64,000 nucleotides of DNA from Microtetraspora sp. NBRC 16547 (GCF_030268965.1 NZ_BSSE01000015.1:124001-188000); one strand, 5' to 3'; shown: positions 26,946-36,526, numbered from the stretch's first letter. Notes: generated by a model from the letters alone, not told the origin. Program-made: numbers and translations.

Positions 26946-29207
26946 TTACTTCAGCGTGACGGTCGTGAAGTGGCTGCTGCCGTCATCGAGTTTCAGTTCG
27001 AACTGGCGGCAGGTGTCGGACCAGCCGCGGTCGGTCTTCCACACGTAGTTGTACTGGCCGTCTTCGTAGCCGAGCTTCGAGTTCCCGGGGCCGCTGGTCG
27101 GCTCGGCCGGACCGGTCGCCTTCCCGGTGTCGCAGGTCACCGGCCGGGAGACCGGGTAGCCGGAGGCGATCACGCCGGTGCCGTGGTCACCGCCGAGGCT
27201 GAACTTGATCGGTACGGCGCTGCCGGCCTTGCCGTCCATCGTCTCGGGGAAGGAGGCGTGCCAGGGGTAGACGACCTGGTAGGTCGCCTTCTGGTCGGCG
27301 GAGTTGCCGGCGTTGTCGGCGGCCTTCACCGTGAACTCGTGGAAGCCGACGGTGGAGGTGTCGAGCGGGCTGCCATCGGGAACGGTGCCGGCGCAGGTGG
27401 CCACCCCGGACAGGTTGTCATCGCACCGGTACGACGCGGTCGCGGCCGTCCCAAGTGTGAAGACCGCGCCATCGGTGGGCGTGGTGAGGGAGATCGTCGG
27501 CTTGGTGAAATCGACCGTCATCTTCACCGCTCGGTCACCGGCGATCGACACGTTGCGCTCCGTCGCCACCCGGCCCTCGACGGTGGTGGTGAAGTCGCAG
27601 GTGGCGTGCGGGAGCACCGCCTGCAGCCGGCCGTCAGCCCCGGTCGTGCCCAGGTCGCGCGGGCCGTTGCCGCAGTCGGCCCGTACCGGCGCCCCGGCCA
27701 GCGGCTGACCGGCGTCCGAGGCCGCGGACACCGTCACCGCGTTCAGCGCGTTGTGCGCCACCGCACCGCCCACGACATCAAGGGTGATCTGCAGCCGCTC
27801 GGGGCTGATGTTGTCCATCGTGTCCGTCGGCCTGTGGTACTGCGGCTCCGTGACGTACGTCCCGCCGGTCGGACCGCAGACAGCGGGCGGGGTCGGCGGC
27901 CGGTAGTCGAGCCAGATGAACAGCGAGGACGGGATGCCCACGTCGTAGAACGCCTGGTGGTCGCTCTGCCCGAGCCTGCAGTTGCGCAGTCCGTCGAACC
28001 CGACGCGTGCGGCCGCGTTGTACGCCTCCTGGACCACGAAGTTCGACTGGCCGTTCGGGGTCAGCGCCCACAGCCGGGCCGACTCGTACGGCGTGCCGAC
28101 CATGTCCATCTGCCACTCGCCGACGAACCGGGCCTTCTCCGCCGCGGTCAGCGTGTTGACGTACGCCCGCGCGCCGAGCAGGCCGCCCTCCTCACCGCCG
28201 AAGCCGCCGATCCGCAGCTCCTTGTCCAGCGGATACTGACTGAGCACCCGGGCGACCTCCAGGGAGACGCCGTTGCCCGAGGCGTCGTCGTGGGCACCGG
28301 GCGCGCCCAGCACCGTGTCGATGTGCGCACCGACCATGACGATCGGCGCGGCGGTGCCGGTCGGGTCGCCGACCGCGTGCCGGATGCCGATGACGTTGGT
28401 GCCCATCGGGTTCGCGTACTGGTTGGTCGCGATCCGCAGTGTCAACGGGCCCTTGTCCAGGAGATCCCTGATCCAGGTGTAGTGCGCGCTGCCGCCGCCG
28501 ATCACCGGGATCTCGGGCTGGGACGCGGTGAGAGTGAACGACGGCGGCGCGGAGTTACCGGTCGGGTAGGCCAGGATGACCGCGATCGCACCGTGGTTCA
28601 CCGCGTTGGCCACGGCGGTGTTCCGGATCGACGCGGTGCTGTTGTAGTCCATCAGCACGACCTTGCCCGCGGTGTCGGCGGGGAAGTCCGCGACGGACTG
28701 GCCGGTCTTGGCGTAGACGACCTGCCCCTCCACGCCGGTGTTGCCGGTGAACTTGCCGCTGGCCGAGGCGTACATCTGCCAGTTCGGTCCCCCGGGCAGG
28801 TCAGCGTTCGGGGACGTGACCTTCGCGACCTGCTTGGTCGAGACCGGGCCCCACTGCTGGTAGGTCACCTCGAAGCCGTAGGACTTCAGAATGCCGCCGA
28901 TGTACTCCGCGCCCTCCCGCTCCTGCGGGGTGCCGTTCAGCCGGGGGCCGATGTTCACGGCGAGGTGCCGGATGTGGTTGACGGAGTTGGCCGAGTCGAA
29001 CTGGTCGACGATCTCGCGGTCATAGTCCTTCAGCAGTGCGCTCGTCGCAGCGGGCAGCACGTCGGCCGACACGTCCGCGCTGGACGACCCCTGAGTCTGG
29101 ACGCCGCCGACGGCGGCGGACACGGTTCCGAATGCCAGCGCAGCCGCCAAGCCGCCGGCGACGGTAAGTCGTCTGAGGAGTGGGGGGTGATTGAGCGAAC
29201 TCCTCAC
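26946..29207 (-). CDS. Secreted M28-family aminopeptidase with PA, Ig-like and PxKF domains
   Basis: 753 residues: signal peptide (about 1-35, ending near VSAAVGG), a protease-associated insert (about 150-260), the zinc peptidase core with GAHIDTV, GAHDDASGNG, the catalytic Glu pair in GGEEGGLLGA and QSDHQAF, a carboxypeptidase-regulatory-like stretch (about 485-560), an Ig/HYR-like segment, and a C-terminal PxKF domain (VPIKFSLGGDHG). It would trim peptides outside the cell. The GTG at 29207 has an ideal AGGAGG ribosome site 6 bases upstream; an ATG at 29246 would add 13 residues. It sits between the tRNA-Lys gene and the partial tRNA copy. Confidence 0.9.
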   Translation of the reverse strand: MRSSLNHPPLLRRLTVAGGLAAALAFGTVSAAVGGVQTQGSSSADVSADVLPAATSALLKDYDREIVDQFDSANSVNHIRHLAVNIGPRLNGTPQEREGAEYIGGILKSYGFEVTYQQWGPVSTKQVAKVTSPNADLPGGPNWQMYASASGKFTGNTGVEGQVVYAKTGQSVADFPADTAGKVVLMDYNSTASIRNTAVANAVNHGAIAVILAYPTGNSAPPSFTLTASQPEIPVIGGGSAHYTWIRDLLDKGPLTLRIATNQYANPMGTNVIGIRHAVGDPTGTAAPIVMVGAHIDTVLGAPGAHDDASGNGVSLEVARVLSQYPLDKELRIGGFGGEEGGLLGARAYVNTLTAAEKARFVGEWQMDMVGTPYESARLWALTPNGQSNFVVQEAYNAAARVGFDGLRNCRLGQSDHQAFYDVGIPSSLFIWLDYRPPTPPAVCGPTGGTYVTEPQYHRPTDTMDNISPERLQITLDVVGGAVAHNALNAVTVSAASDAGQPLAGAPVRADCGNGPRDLGTTGADGRLQAVLPHATCDFTTTVEGRVATERNVSIAGDRAVKMTVDFTKPTISLTTPTDGAVFTLGTAATASYRCDDNLSGVATCAGTVPDGSPLDTSTVGFHEFTVKAADNAGNSADQKATYQVVYPWHASFPETMDGKAGSAVPIKFSLGGDHGTGVIASGYPVSRPVTCDTGKATGPAEPTSGPGNSKLGYEDGQYNYVWKTDRGWSDTCRQFELKLDDGSSHFTTVTLK

Positions 29208-29292
29208 GGAGAACCTCCTGATACTGGCGGACACAGAGGTCCGCATGGCTTCCCCGCCGTTCGGATCACGAGGACGAGGACAAGGTTGGCGA

Positions 29293-29322
29293 TTAGTATC
29301 AGGGAGGCAAAGAGCAGGTCAA
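29293..29322 (-). promoter_or_regulatory. Probable promoter of the M28 peptidase gene
   Basis: On the minus strand TTGACC (29322-29317) and TACTAA (29298-29293) are 18 bp apart, about 85 bp before the GTG start. The rest of the gap 29323-29643 shows no gene. Confidence 0.55.
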
Positions 29323-29643
29323 GAGATCTATAACGACTGACACGGTTGACAGCCACCGGTCACCTCGCCCCTGCTCGGTGAGGGAGAAATCGCCATGCAG
29401 GTGAGGCCGGTTCCATGTGGCGGGCCGGGCCGAAGACTCGGCGCTGTCTGACCCGCGCTGCGGAATCGCTTGTAACGCTCTTCGACCGACTCCGGGGCGG
29501 GCCTATCCGCCGGGCGCCGCGGCTCACTGCCCGCCCGCGACGATCATCACTCGAACAAGGTCACGACAGGCGAGCAGCCACGGAGCAACCAATTGTGATC
29601 ATTTTCAATGGTGGGCCATCATTGAGTTGGTCACCAAATAGAG

Positions 29644-29677
29644 AAAGCCCAAGTCAGATGTACTGACCTGGGCTTTT
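29644..29677. terminator. Terminator after tRNA-Lys
   Basis: An inverted repeat of 13 bases with one mismatch (AAAGCCCAAGTCA / TGACCTGGGCTTT) and a 7-base loop sits 7 bases beyond the 3' end of the tRNA. It is flanked by T-rich ends on both strands, so it can stop transcription in both directions. Confidence 0.8.
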
Positions 29678-29683
29678 GTTCTG

Positions 29684-29757
29684 TGCGCCGCCAGGGACTC
29701 GAACCCCGGACCCGCTGATTAAGAGTCAGCTGCTCTAACCAACTGAGCTAGCGGCGC
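29684..29757 (-). tRNA. tRNA-Lys (anticodon CTT)
   Basis: A 74-base cloverleaf: acceptor stem GCGCCGC/GCGGCGC with discriminator A, D-arm GCTC...GAGC, anticodon stem GCTGA/TCAGC with loop CTCTTAA (anticodon CTT, reads AAG), and a T-arm with the TTCGAGT loop. The CCA end is not encoded. A terminator follows directly. Confidence 0.96.
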
Positions 29758-29813
29758 CTGCGAACGCTCGTAACCTTAGCAGTCTCTACGGCGTCACGCA
29801 CATTCGTTCCGCC

Positions 29814-29835
29814 TCCCTGGGCCGTGGCCCAGGGA
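29814..29835. terminator. Hairpin downstream of the secreted barrel-like protein gene
   Basis: A perfect 10-bp stem (TCCCTGGGCC/GGCCCAGGGA) with a 2-base loop, about 40 bp past the stop at 29875 and between it and the tRNA-Lys gene. Confidence 0.65.
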
Positions 29836-29874
29836 GCGTCACACATCAAGGGGAAGCCGGCGAACCGGGTTCGC

Positions 29875-30447
29875 TCAGCCCCTCCAGGCGCCGGAGGAGA
29901 AAGGCTGGGGTGCGCCCTTCGTGCCCGGACCGTCACCCCACTTGGTGACGACGTATTCGATGTCGATGTGACCGTGGCCGCCGTTGTTCTCGACGGTCAG
30001 CGTGTCAGTGTTCCACTTGCCGCCGGTGAGCTCGGCGAAGGTCTTGCCATCGATGTCGAGCATGACGCCGCGATCCGAGGGGGTGCCGGGGCCGCGGTCA
30101 CCGATGAAGAACTTGGCCTTCTTGCCGTTGTAGATGACGTAGCCCTCGGTACCGAGAGGCCAGCTGGGGCTGGAGAAGAGGCCCTTCTGCATCGGCTTGC
30201 CGATGGCGGGCATACCGGTGTCGCCCTGGCGGCCGGAGGCGTCGTCCCAGAAGTACGAGCCCTTGGTGCTGCCACGCAGGAGCGCCTGCTCCGTCAGCTC
30301 AGGAGCCTGAGCGACGGTCTTGACCGCAGCCTCGGGGGCGGAGGCCGCGTGCGCCGTGGTGGCGCCAAGCGCAGAGACGCCGATGAAGGCGACGGCGGTG
30401 AGAGCGGCAAGCTTCCGGTTGTTACGCAGGCCAAACAGCGTGTTCAT
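29875..30447 (-). CDS. Small secreted protein, possibly double-psi beta-barrel (RlpA/papain-inhibitor-like)
   Basis: 190 residues with a clear Sec signal peptide (LAALTAVAFIGVSALGATTAHA). The mature part contains GTEGYVIYNGKKAKFFIGDR, GPGTPSDRGVMLDIDGKTFA and GHGHIDIEYVVTKWGDGPG, an arrangement I associate with small secreted double-psi beta-barrel proteins such as RlpA-like domains and the Streptomyces papain inhibitor. That fold assignment is tentative. It stands alone, with a 1.2-kb gene-free region upstream and a hairpin downstream. The ATG at 30447 gives the signal peptide; the ribosome site is weak. Confidence 0.72.
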   Translation of the reverse strand: MNTLFGLRNNRKLAALTAVAFIGVSALGATTAHAASAPEAAVKTVAQAPELTEQALLRGSTKGSYFWDDASGRQGDTGMPAIGKPMQKGLFSSPSWPLGTEGYVIYNGKKAKFFIGDRGPGTPSDRGVMLDIDGKTFAELTGGKWNTDTLTVENNGGHGHIDIEYVVTKWGDGPGTKGAPQPFSSGAWRG

Positions 30448-31667
30448 GAAGAATTGGGATCTTTCGTGAGACGACAGGGGACGGCCGCGTGCGTCGTGTA
30501 TCAGGCCTGCGAGGTCAAGGGCGGGCCGGGCACGGGGCGCGGAGCGGGTCGAGAAATGTCGATCGCCACTGAGATGCATATTCAGTGCGCTGTACTCATC
30601 GACTGGGGGCCGATGCGCAATATCGGACGTACGGGCCGTAGGACCCGGATCCGGAGGTCAGGCGGGGGTCTCCCGCGAGGTCTCCTCTCCTGGAAAGTCC
30701 AGCCACCGGTCGGCAGCAATACGGACACTACACACCAAGACATGACAAAGCAAACGAAATCACCCAGAGAGTGCAAAAGATCTACCGCTTTGGCTAAAGA
30801 TGATCTGACCTGGGTCATGTCCGTACGCGAAAAGCCCCGTGGACACGGGGGTTGCCGCGCGGCGTATGGCAAAGCGCAGACCGGGTAATGCAAAGCCCAG
30901 ACCCAACGATGGGCGCCAGACCAGGCAAAAGACGTGCATAGCGCACCCATGCCATGTGGCGTTCCGGTACAGCGCCGGGAAACCCACGGCGAAACACATC
31001 AGCTGCGCGCAGCCGCCCCGCGACTCGCGGGGCCCGCGATGGGAAGGTACGGCGCTGCGGGAGCGGATCGGCGACGGAACGCTGGTCGCGCACGTGCGTC
31101 GCGCGCCAGATCAAGCGAATCCGGCAGTGTCCGCAGCCGAATAAAGCACCGTGCGAAAAGCGAACCGGAGTGAGAGATGTGAAAAGGGAGGCGAGCGGCG
31201 GATCACGCCATCGAACGGTCCCGGCGATCATGGCGGACGCAACGCATTCGCTCCGAGTGCGGCCGCCGCATCCGCCCTAGCGCGTTTCAGTCCTTAGTCC
31301 GGGCATGTCCGGGCATGTCCGGACATGCGTCGGGGCCGGACAGTCCCCCAACTGTCCAGCCCCGACTCAAAGCGGTCCGCCAGGGATACCCTCCCCAAAG
31401 GCACCGGCGGTCACCGCTGTCTGGACACGGTTCCCCCTCCGCGTCCTTATCGGCAAAAGCTCTCGATGTGGAGCCACAGCCCCCTTGACCTGCTTCCACA
31501 GTAGCGAGGGCCGCACCACGAACAGGTCATGTCCCGGTGGGCTTTCCGCCTCGGTCCGGGGCGTTGGACCACGACCGGCAAGACCAACCCCCGTCAACCG
31601 GAAACGACGCCGCCCGGCGCGCAGAGCCGCCGGATTCGCGGGCCCACCGACCCGCCGACGGGCGAGC
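30448..31667. other. 1.2-kb gene-free region with hairpins and short repeats
   Basis: No open frame here has normal coding character. It holds a strong imperfect hairpin at 31329-31366 (16-base arms with one mismatch, GTCGGGGC... / ...GCCCCGAC), three near-copies of GGCATGTCC at about 31303-31327, and a small GCCCCGTGGACACGGGGG hairpin near 30834. The stretch from 30448 to about 30850 may be the promoter and leader of the secreted-protein gene. I looked for a c-di-AMP riboswitch, a frequent leader of such genes, and could not align its conserved parts. Confidence 0.5.
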
Positions 31668-32750
31668 TCAGGTCGCCGTCCGCGGTGAGGTACCTCCATG
31701 AACCGGCAGGTCGAGCCGGACGAGCGTGCCTCCGCCTGGTGCGGCGCTCGCTGAGACACTGCCTCCGTGGCTGTCCACGACCTGGCGCACAATGGCCAGC
31801 CCCAGTCCCGAGCCGGGCATGGATCGCGCGCCGGGCGCGCGGTAGAACCGGTCGAAGACGTGCGGCAGGTCCTCGGCGGCGATTCCCTGCCCCTGATCGC
31901 GTACGGTGACGACGCCTCCGGCCTGGCGCACCTCGATCGCCCCTCCGGGCGGGCTGTACTTGCCCGCGTTGTCCAGCAGGTTGGCCACCGCCCGGGACAG
32001 CCGGTCGGACACCCCTCGCACCACCGCCGGCTCGACCGAGACCTGATACGACGTTGACGGCCAGTGCGCCGAGGCCCGTGACACCTCCCGCGTGACGATC
32101 TCGTCGATGCGGACGTCCTCGACCAGCGCGGCCGGCTCCTCGTCCCTGGCCAGCTCGACCACGTCGGTGATCAGCACGGTCAGCTCCTCCAACCCGGCGG
32201 TCGCCGCCCGGCTGACCTCGTCGCGGTCTTCCTGGTCGAGCCCGCCCCTGATCAGCAGCTCGACGTTCGTACGCAGTGCGGTCAAGGGGGTGCGCAACTC
32301 GTGCGACGCGTCGGCGACCAGCTGTTTCTGCGCACGGGCGGAGCGTTCCAGCGCGTCCAGCATGGTGTTGAAGCTGCGGGCCAGGCTGCCCAGCTCGTCG
32401 TCCTTGGCGACCTCGATGCGCGTGGTGAGGTCGCGCGTGGTGGCGACCCGCTCCGCCGCGTCTTTCAGGATGCCCACCGGACGCAGTCCCGTATACGCGG
32501 CCATCCAGCCCAGCGCCCCGGACAGGAAGAGCCCGCCGAGGGCGACCGCGAGGAACGGCCAGCCGAGATCGTCGACGTCTCCCAGGCCGGCCAGCACACC
32601 GGCCGGCGGCCGGTCGGGAAAGGCCTCGTAGTGCCCGAACGCGCTCTGGACCCTCTGGCACGTGATCAAGTACGCGGCGACGATCACGACGATCACGCTG
32701 ATCGCGGCGGCTATCGCCGACGCGAGAGCGAGCCGCCAGCGGATCTTCAC
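31668..32750 (-). CDS. Sensor histidine kinase (MprB/TcrY-like)
   Basis: 360 residues: two membrane helices (about 8-30 and 62-85) around a short extracellular loop, a HAMP domain (about 86-138), the phospho-acceptor box [14 protein letters not shown] (His near 149), and an ATPase domain with [16 protein letters not shown] and GSGLGLAI. The extracellular loop is only ~30 residues, so it may sense membrane stress rather than a bulky ligand. It overlaps the response regulator gene by 4 bp and is co-translated with it. The stimulus is unknown. Confidence 0.92.
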   Translation of the reverse strand: MKIRWRLALASAIAAAISVIVVIVAAYLITCQRVQSAFGHYEAFPDRPPAGVLAGLGDVDDLGWPFLAVALGGLFLSGALGWMAAYTGLRPVGILKDAAERVATTRDLTTRIEVAKDDELGSLARSFNTMLDALERSARAQKQLVADASHELRTPLTALRTNVELLIRGGLDQEDRDEVSRAATAGLEELTVLITDVVELARDEEPAALVEDVRIDEIVTREVSRASAHWPSTSYQVSVEPAVVRGVSDRLSRAVANLLDNAGKYSPPGGAIEVRQAGGVVTVRDQGQGIAAEDLPHVFDRFYRAPGARSMPGSGLGLAIVRQVVDSHGGSVSASAAPGGGTLVRLDLPVHGGTSPRTAT

Positions 32751-33427
32751 GGCTGCTCCCTGAGCGTGTACCCGAGGCCGTGAACCGTCCGGATCAGTCT
32801 CGGCTCTCCGCCCGCCTCGGTCTTCCTCCGCAGGTAGCGGATGTAGACCTCCAGCGAGTTGGAGCCCGGCGTGAACTCGTATCCCCAGATCCGTTCGAGG
32901 ATGATCTCGCGGGTGAGCACCTGGCCTCCGTTGGAGATGAGCAGGTCGAGCAGCGCGAACTCGGTCCTGGTCAGGTCGATGATCCGCGTGCCACGCCGCG
33001 CCTGCCTGCTGTCCGGCAGCAGCACCAGATCCGCGTAGCGGGTCACCGGCCCGGCCGGTGCCGTACGGCGAAGCAGGGCGCGCACCCGGGCGAACAGTTC
33101 CTCCAGCGCGAACGGCTTGACCAGGTAGTCGTCGGCCCCCGCGTCCAGTCCCGTGACCCGGTCGCCGATCCCGCCGAGGGCCGTCAACATGAGCACCGGC
33201 GTACGGTCGCCGGTCTCGCGAAGCCTGCGGCAGACCTCCAGACCGTCCATCTGGGGCATCATCACGTCGAGTACGACCAGGTCGGGCGGGCTTCCACTGA
33301 TCGACGCGAGCGCGGTCACCCCGTCGGCCGCCCCGGCGACGTGGTACCCCTCCACACGCAGTGCGCGGGAGACCGCGTTGCGCACCTCTGGTTCGTCGTC
33401 CACGACGAGCACGCGTGTCTCGGCCAC
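32747..33427 (-). CDS. OmpR-family response regulator (MprA-like)
   Basis: 226 residues. Receiver domain with VDDE, the phospho-Asp in [12 protein letters not shown], Thr in LTAL and Lys in YLVKPFA; C-terminal winged helix (about 130-226) ending [12 protein letters not shown]. It forms a two-component pair with the kinase encoded 4 bp inside its 3' end. The high similarity to MprA-type regulators suggests an envelope-stress role; this is inference. Confidence 0.93.
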   Translation of the reverse strand: MAETRVLVVDDEPEVRNAVSRALRVEGYHVAGAADGVTALASISGSPPDLVVLDVMMPQMDGLEVCRRLRETGDRTPVLMLTALGGIGDRVTGLDAGADDYLVKPFALEELFARVRALLRRTAPAGPVTRYADLVLLPDSRQARRGTRIIDLTRTEFALLDLLISNGGQVLTREIILERIWGYEFTPGSNSLEVYIRYLRRKTEAGGEPRLIRTVHGLGYTLREQP

Positions 33428-33751
33428 GACGCCATCATGACCGGGAAAGCTGAGAGCGTCCTGAACTCCGGAAATATCTCGCGATAACAGGTGACAACCC
33501 GCGTTGTCTGATGCCCGCCGGCATCGCCGCCGAGTCGCTCAGCAGCGGCGAGAGCCGCCGCGCACCGTAGGATCCCGGCCGCCTGCCGCGTACGGTCGCC
33601 AAAGTCGCCGTTGGGGCGGCCACCGGTGGGGCGGCCACCGGCATGTCCGGGGCAGGCTCCCCTGGACCTGCGAGCCCGATGCCCCGCAGGTCCGCCGGCC
33701 CCGCGTCTGCCGGCCCCGCGCCCGCCGACCGCAGGCCTCACGCGTCAGGCG
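33428..33751. other. Intergenic region upstream of the response regulator
   Basis: No gene is seen. It contains two copies of a 15-bp unit (TGGGGCGGCCACCGG) at 33612-33641 and, at 33741-33763, three GCGTCAG units that run into the 3' end of the next gene. The promoter of the two-component pair should lie at 33428-33500, where AT-richer sequence (GGAAATATCTCGCGATAAC) occurs. Confidence 0.5.
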
Positions 33752-34027
33752 TCAGGCGTCAGGGTGCTTCGCGAGGTAGTCGATATAGAGCGGGCGCAAC
33801 GCCTCCCCGAGATGGCCCTCACCGGCCGCCATGGCATCACTGAGCAGCGCGGACACCCTGCTGAGATCGTTGGCACTCTCCTCACGATCTCCGCTGACGG
33901 CCTCGGCCGCGGGGATCACTTTCAGCAGGCGCCAGAGAAAACCGAGGTCACCGTGCCGTACGGCATAGCGGACGGCGCGGTCGTGCAACTCTCGGGCGGA
34001 CAGCAACTCAAGGTCTTCCACGTCCAT
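33752..34027 (-). CDS. Conserved actinobacterial small protein, unknown function
   Basis: 91 residues, all helical and soluble (LSARELHDRAVRYAVRHGD, LGEALRPLYIDYLAKHPDA). I recall similar small proteins in many actinomycetes, without a known role. The ATG at 34027 gives the familiar start MDVEDLELLS; an ATG five codons earlier (34042) is also possible and gives better spacing from any ribosome site. It is divergent from the holin-like gene. Confidence 0.7.
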   Translation of the reverse strand: MDVEDLELLSARELHDRAVRYAVRHGDLGFLWRLLKVIPAAEAVSGDREESANDLSRVSALLSDAMAAGEGHLGEALRPLYIDYLAKHPDA

Positions 34028-34278
34028 ACTCCCCACCCCCATCGATGTGATTTCCCCGGAGTTGGGGCAATTAATGCAAGATGTCCGATGAGAAACGGAC
34101 GATCCCCTCGACAGCTCCCCACTCCTACGCGGCTCCGCCCCTCACCCGCGCAACCCTCCCGAGCAGGGGCGCGCACGCATGAGGGCCGTGGCCGGCACGC
34201 CGAAGCGAGACCGGCGGCGGATTTTTACCGGAAGCCGACCATGCCCATACCGCGCTCTGGCATGGAAGACTCCGTAAT

Positions 34279-34653
34279 GTGAAGGTCATCATCAAGATTC
34301 TGATCGTCGCGGCTGCGCTGTGGGCGTCCACCAAGCTGGTGGACGGCATCGTGCTCACCGCAGACACCACCTCCAAGCAGATCGGCACGCTGCTCGCGGT
34401 CGCGCTGATCTTCGGCCTGGTGAACGCGGTCATCAAGCCGGTCATCAAGTTCGTGGGCTGCGCGTTCTACGTGCTCACGTTCGGCCTCTTCGCGCTGGTC
34501 GTCAACGCCGCCCTGCTCCTGCTCACCAGCTGGACGTCCGAGCAGCTCCACCTGCCGTTCCATGTCAACGGGTTCATGGCCGCCTTCTGGGGCGCGCTCC
34601 TGATCGCCGTGATCAGCTGGGTCCTGGAGATGATCCTCCGCGTCAACGACTGA
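34279..34653 (+). CDS. Phage-holin-like four-helix membrane protein (holin superfamily IV)
   Basis: 124 residues starting at GTG 34279, with four membrane helices (about 4-20, 35-55, 60-82 and 95-118) and the family motif FGLVNAVIKPVIK. Chromosomal members of this family are widespread in actinobacteria and are not part of prophages; their role is unclear. No phage gene is near. The 280 bp after it contain no gene. Confidence 0.85.
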   Translation: MKVIIKILIVAAALWASTKLVDGIVLTADTTSKQIGTLLAVALIFGLVNAVIKPVIKFVGCAFYVLTFGLFALVVNAALLLLTSWTSEQLHLPFHVNGFMAAFWGALLIAVISWVLEMILRVND

Positions 34654-34934
34654 CGCCACCCCGCTCTCTACATCCCAGCACCTCGCCTCCAACCCCCGCC
34701 TGCCCGCGCCGCCCCGACCGGACCTCGGTCGCCGGGCGGCGCTGCGGTCTCGCCTCCACTGCTCCCCGCCCGCCTTCGGCTCCCCTGCGAGGGAACGGGC
34801 GCCGCGCGACCGGCACCCGCCTGACCTACTCCCCCACCGGGCATCGTGTCCACGCTCACTCCCCGCGCGGGCACTCGGACACTGAATAACCCTTATTATG
34901 AGTAGGGAATTCTGATAATCCGCAGGGAGTGGCG

Positions 34935-35990
34935 ATGAGCATCGACGTGCACCAGCATCTCTGGACGCCGTCGTTCCTCGACGCCCTGCGCCGCCGCTCC
35001 CGACCGCCCCGCCTCGACGGCTGGACCCTCCTCCTGGACGGCGAGCCGCCGTACGAGGTGGATCCGGACGACCACGACCTCACGCTCCGGACGGCGCGGG
35101 CCGCGGGACTCGACCTCGCCCTGGTCTCCCTGTCCAGCCCGCTCGGGATCGAGCACCTGCCACCCGACGAGGCATGGCCGTTGATCGACGCCTACCACGC
35201 CGACGCCGCCGAGTTGCCGGCCCCCTTCCGCGCCTGGGCCGCCGCTCCGGTGACCGACCTCGATCCCGTACGGCTGGCGCGCACCCTCGACCAGGGTTTC
35301 GCCGGGCTCCAGCTCCCGGCCACCGCGCTGCTGGACGCCGGCGGCTTCGCGGCGACGGCCCCGCTGCTCGACGTGCTCGCCGAGCGCGGCCTTCCGCTGT
35401 TCGTCCATCCCGGGCCCGCCGCCGTCCCTGTCGGAAGCCCGTCGTGGTGGGCGGCGGTCGTACCGTACGCGCAGCAGATGCACGCCGCCTGGTACGCCTT
35501 CCGGGCCGTGGGGCGGCCCCGCCATCCCGGCCTGAAGATCTGCTTCGCGCTGCTCGCCGGGCTGGCGCCCCTCCACTCCGAACGCGCCATGAACAGGGGG
35601 GCGCCCGGGCGCGGGCGAGTGGATCGCGACGCGTTCGTCGAGACGTCCTCGTACGGGCCGCGCGCCGTCGACGCCGTGATCCGGGAGCTGGGCATCGACG
35701 TCGTCGTCAGCGGCTCCGACCAGCCGTACGCCGAGGCCGTGTCCCTCGACCTCGGCGACGCCGCCCGGCACGCCATCGGCCATGCCAACGCCGTCCGGCT
35801 GCTCGGTGCGTCACCGCACACCCCGGTTCCGGCACGGCCACGACCCCCGGAGCCGTCCGCGCACCCGGAGCCGCACCCGCACCCGCACCCGCACCCGCAC
35901 CCCGAGCCGCACTCACCGTCACCCGCAACACCACCTTCGCCACCGCGTTCGTCGTCGCATTCACCATCGCGAAAGGAGCCGCAGTCATGA
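34935..35990 (+). CDS. Amidohydrolase-family metal hydrolase with His-Pro tail
   Basis: About 351 residues, a TIM-barrel hydrolase. Metal-site candidates are the HQH pair near the N-terminus (IDVHQHLW), the His in LFVHPGP and the Asp in VVSGSDQPYAE. After the barrel (about residue 297) comes a ~55-residue Pro/His/Ser-rich tail with alternating His-Pro repeats, encoded by CACCCG hexamers. Such a tail may bind metal or be a neutral expansion. The ATG at 34935 has AGGGAG 5 bases upstream. It overlaps the next gene by 4 bp, so the two are coupled. The substrate is unknown. Confidence 0.82.
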   Translation: MSIDVHQHLWTPSFLDALRRRSRPPRLDGWTLLLDGEPPYEVDPDDHDLTLRTARAAGLDLALVSLSSPLGIEHLPPDEAWPLIDAYHADAAELPAPFRAWAAAPVTDLDPVRLARTLDQGFAGLQLPATALLDAGGFAATAPLLDVLAERGLPLFVHPGPAAVPVGSPSWWAAVVPYAQQMHAAWYAFRAVGRPRHPGLKICFALLAGLAPLHSERAMNRGAPGRGRVDRDAFVETSSYGPRAVDAVIRELGIDVVVSGSDQPYAEAVSLDLGDAARHAIGHANAVRLLGASPHTPVPARPRPPEPSAHPEPHPHPHPHPHPEPHSPSPATPPSPPRSSSHSPSRKEPQS

Positions 35991-36526
35991 GCTCGCCCAC
36001 AGTCCAGGTCACCGGGAGCGACGCGCCGTACGAGCGGCTGCCGGCCCGCGTGCTGGACCGCCGCGAGCTGGCGGCGCTCGTCGACGACCTCGCCGCCCGG
36101 CCGGAGCTGTGGGAGGAGCACCTCAACTTCGATGGGGCCGAGGACGGCGGGCGTCACTACGCCTCGCTTCATCGCGACTCGTACGTGGACGTGTGGCTGC
36201 TGTGCTGGCGCCCGGAGGACGACACGGGCTGGCACGACCACGACGTCTCCTCCGGCGCGGTCCGCGTGGTGAACGGCACTCTCAAGGAGTGCAACCCCCG
36301 GATCGGCGGCCTGCACCTCGAGAGCACCGTCACAGCGGGCGAGTCGTTCTCCTTCGGGCCGGACCACATCCACCGGCTGACCGGAGTGGAGCAGGGCAGC
36401 GTGTCGATCCACGCCTACTCCCCGCCTCTGTGGCGTCTGGGGCAGTACTCCATCGGAGACGACGGGATGATGCGCCGGCTGTCCGTGAGCTACGCCGACG
36501 AGCTGCGCCCGATCGACCCGGCGTGA
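35987..36526 (+). CDS. Cysteine dioxygenase-like cupin protein
   Basis: 179 residues with one cupin domain. The iron ligands are visible as the HxH pair in TGWHDHDVS and the later His in FGPDHIHRLTG, and the C-terminal YSPPLWRLGQY is typical of bacterial cysteine dioxygenase-type proteins. These oxidise thiols such as cysteine with O2. The start overlaps the amidohydrolase stop (ATGA) and has a clear AAAGGAG site. The two probably act in one sulfur or amide pathway; the substrate is inferred. Confidence 0.85.
   Translation: MSSPTVQVTGSDAPYERLPARVLDRRELAALVDDLAARPELWEEHLNFDGAEDGGRHYASLHRDSYVDVWLLCWRPEDDTGWHDHDVSSGAVRVVNGTLKECNPRIGGLHLESTVTAGESFSFGPDHIHRLTGVEQGSVSIHAYSPPLWRLGQYSIGDDGMMRRLSVSYADELRPIDPA

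Noticed and set aside
26970-29333. A 787-codon frame opposite the M28 peptidase
   Set aside because: Antisense shadow; the peptidase strand shows the signal peptide, zinc motifs and ribosome site.
30448-31140. A c-di-AMP (ydaO-type) riboswitch before the secreted-protein gene
   Set aside because: Such leaders are common before actinomycete wall genes, but I could not find the conserved internal blocks on either strand.
34279-34653. Prophage remnant, because of the holin-like protein
   Set aside because: No other phage gene lies nearby, and this family is a normal chromosomal protein in actinobacteria.
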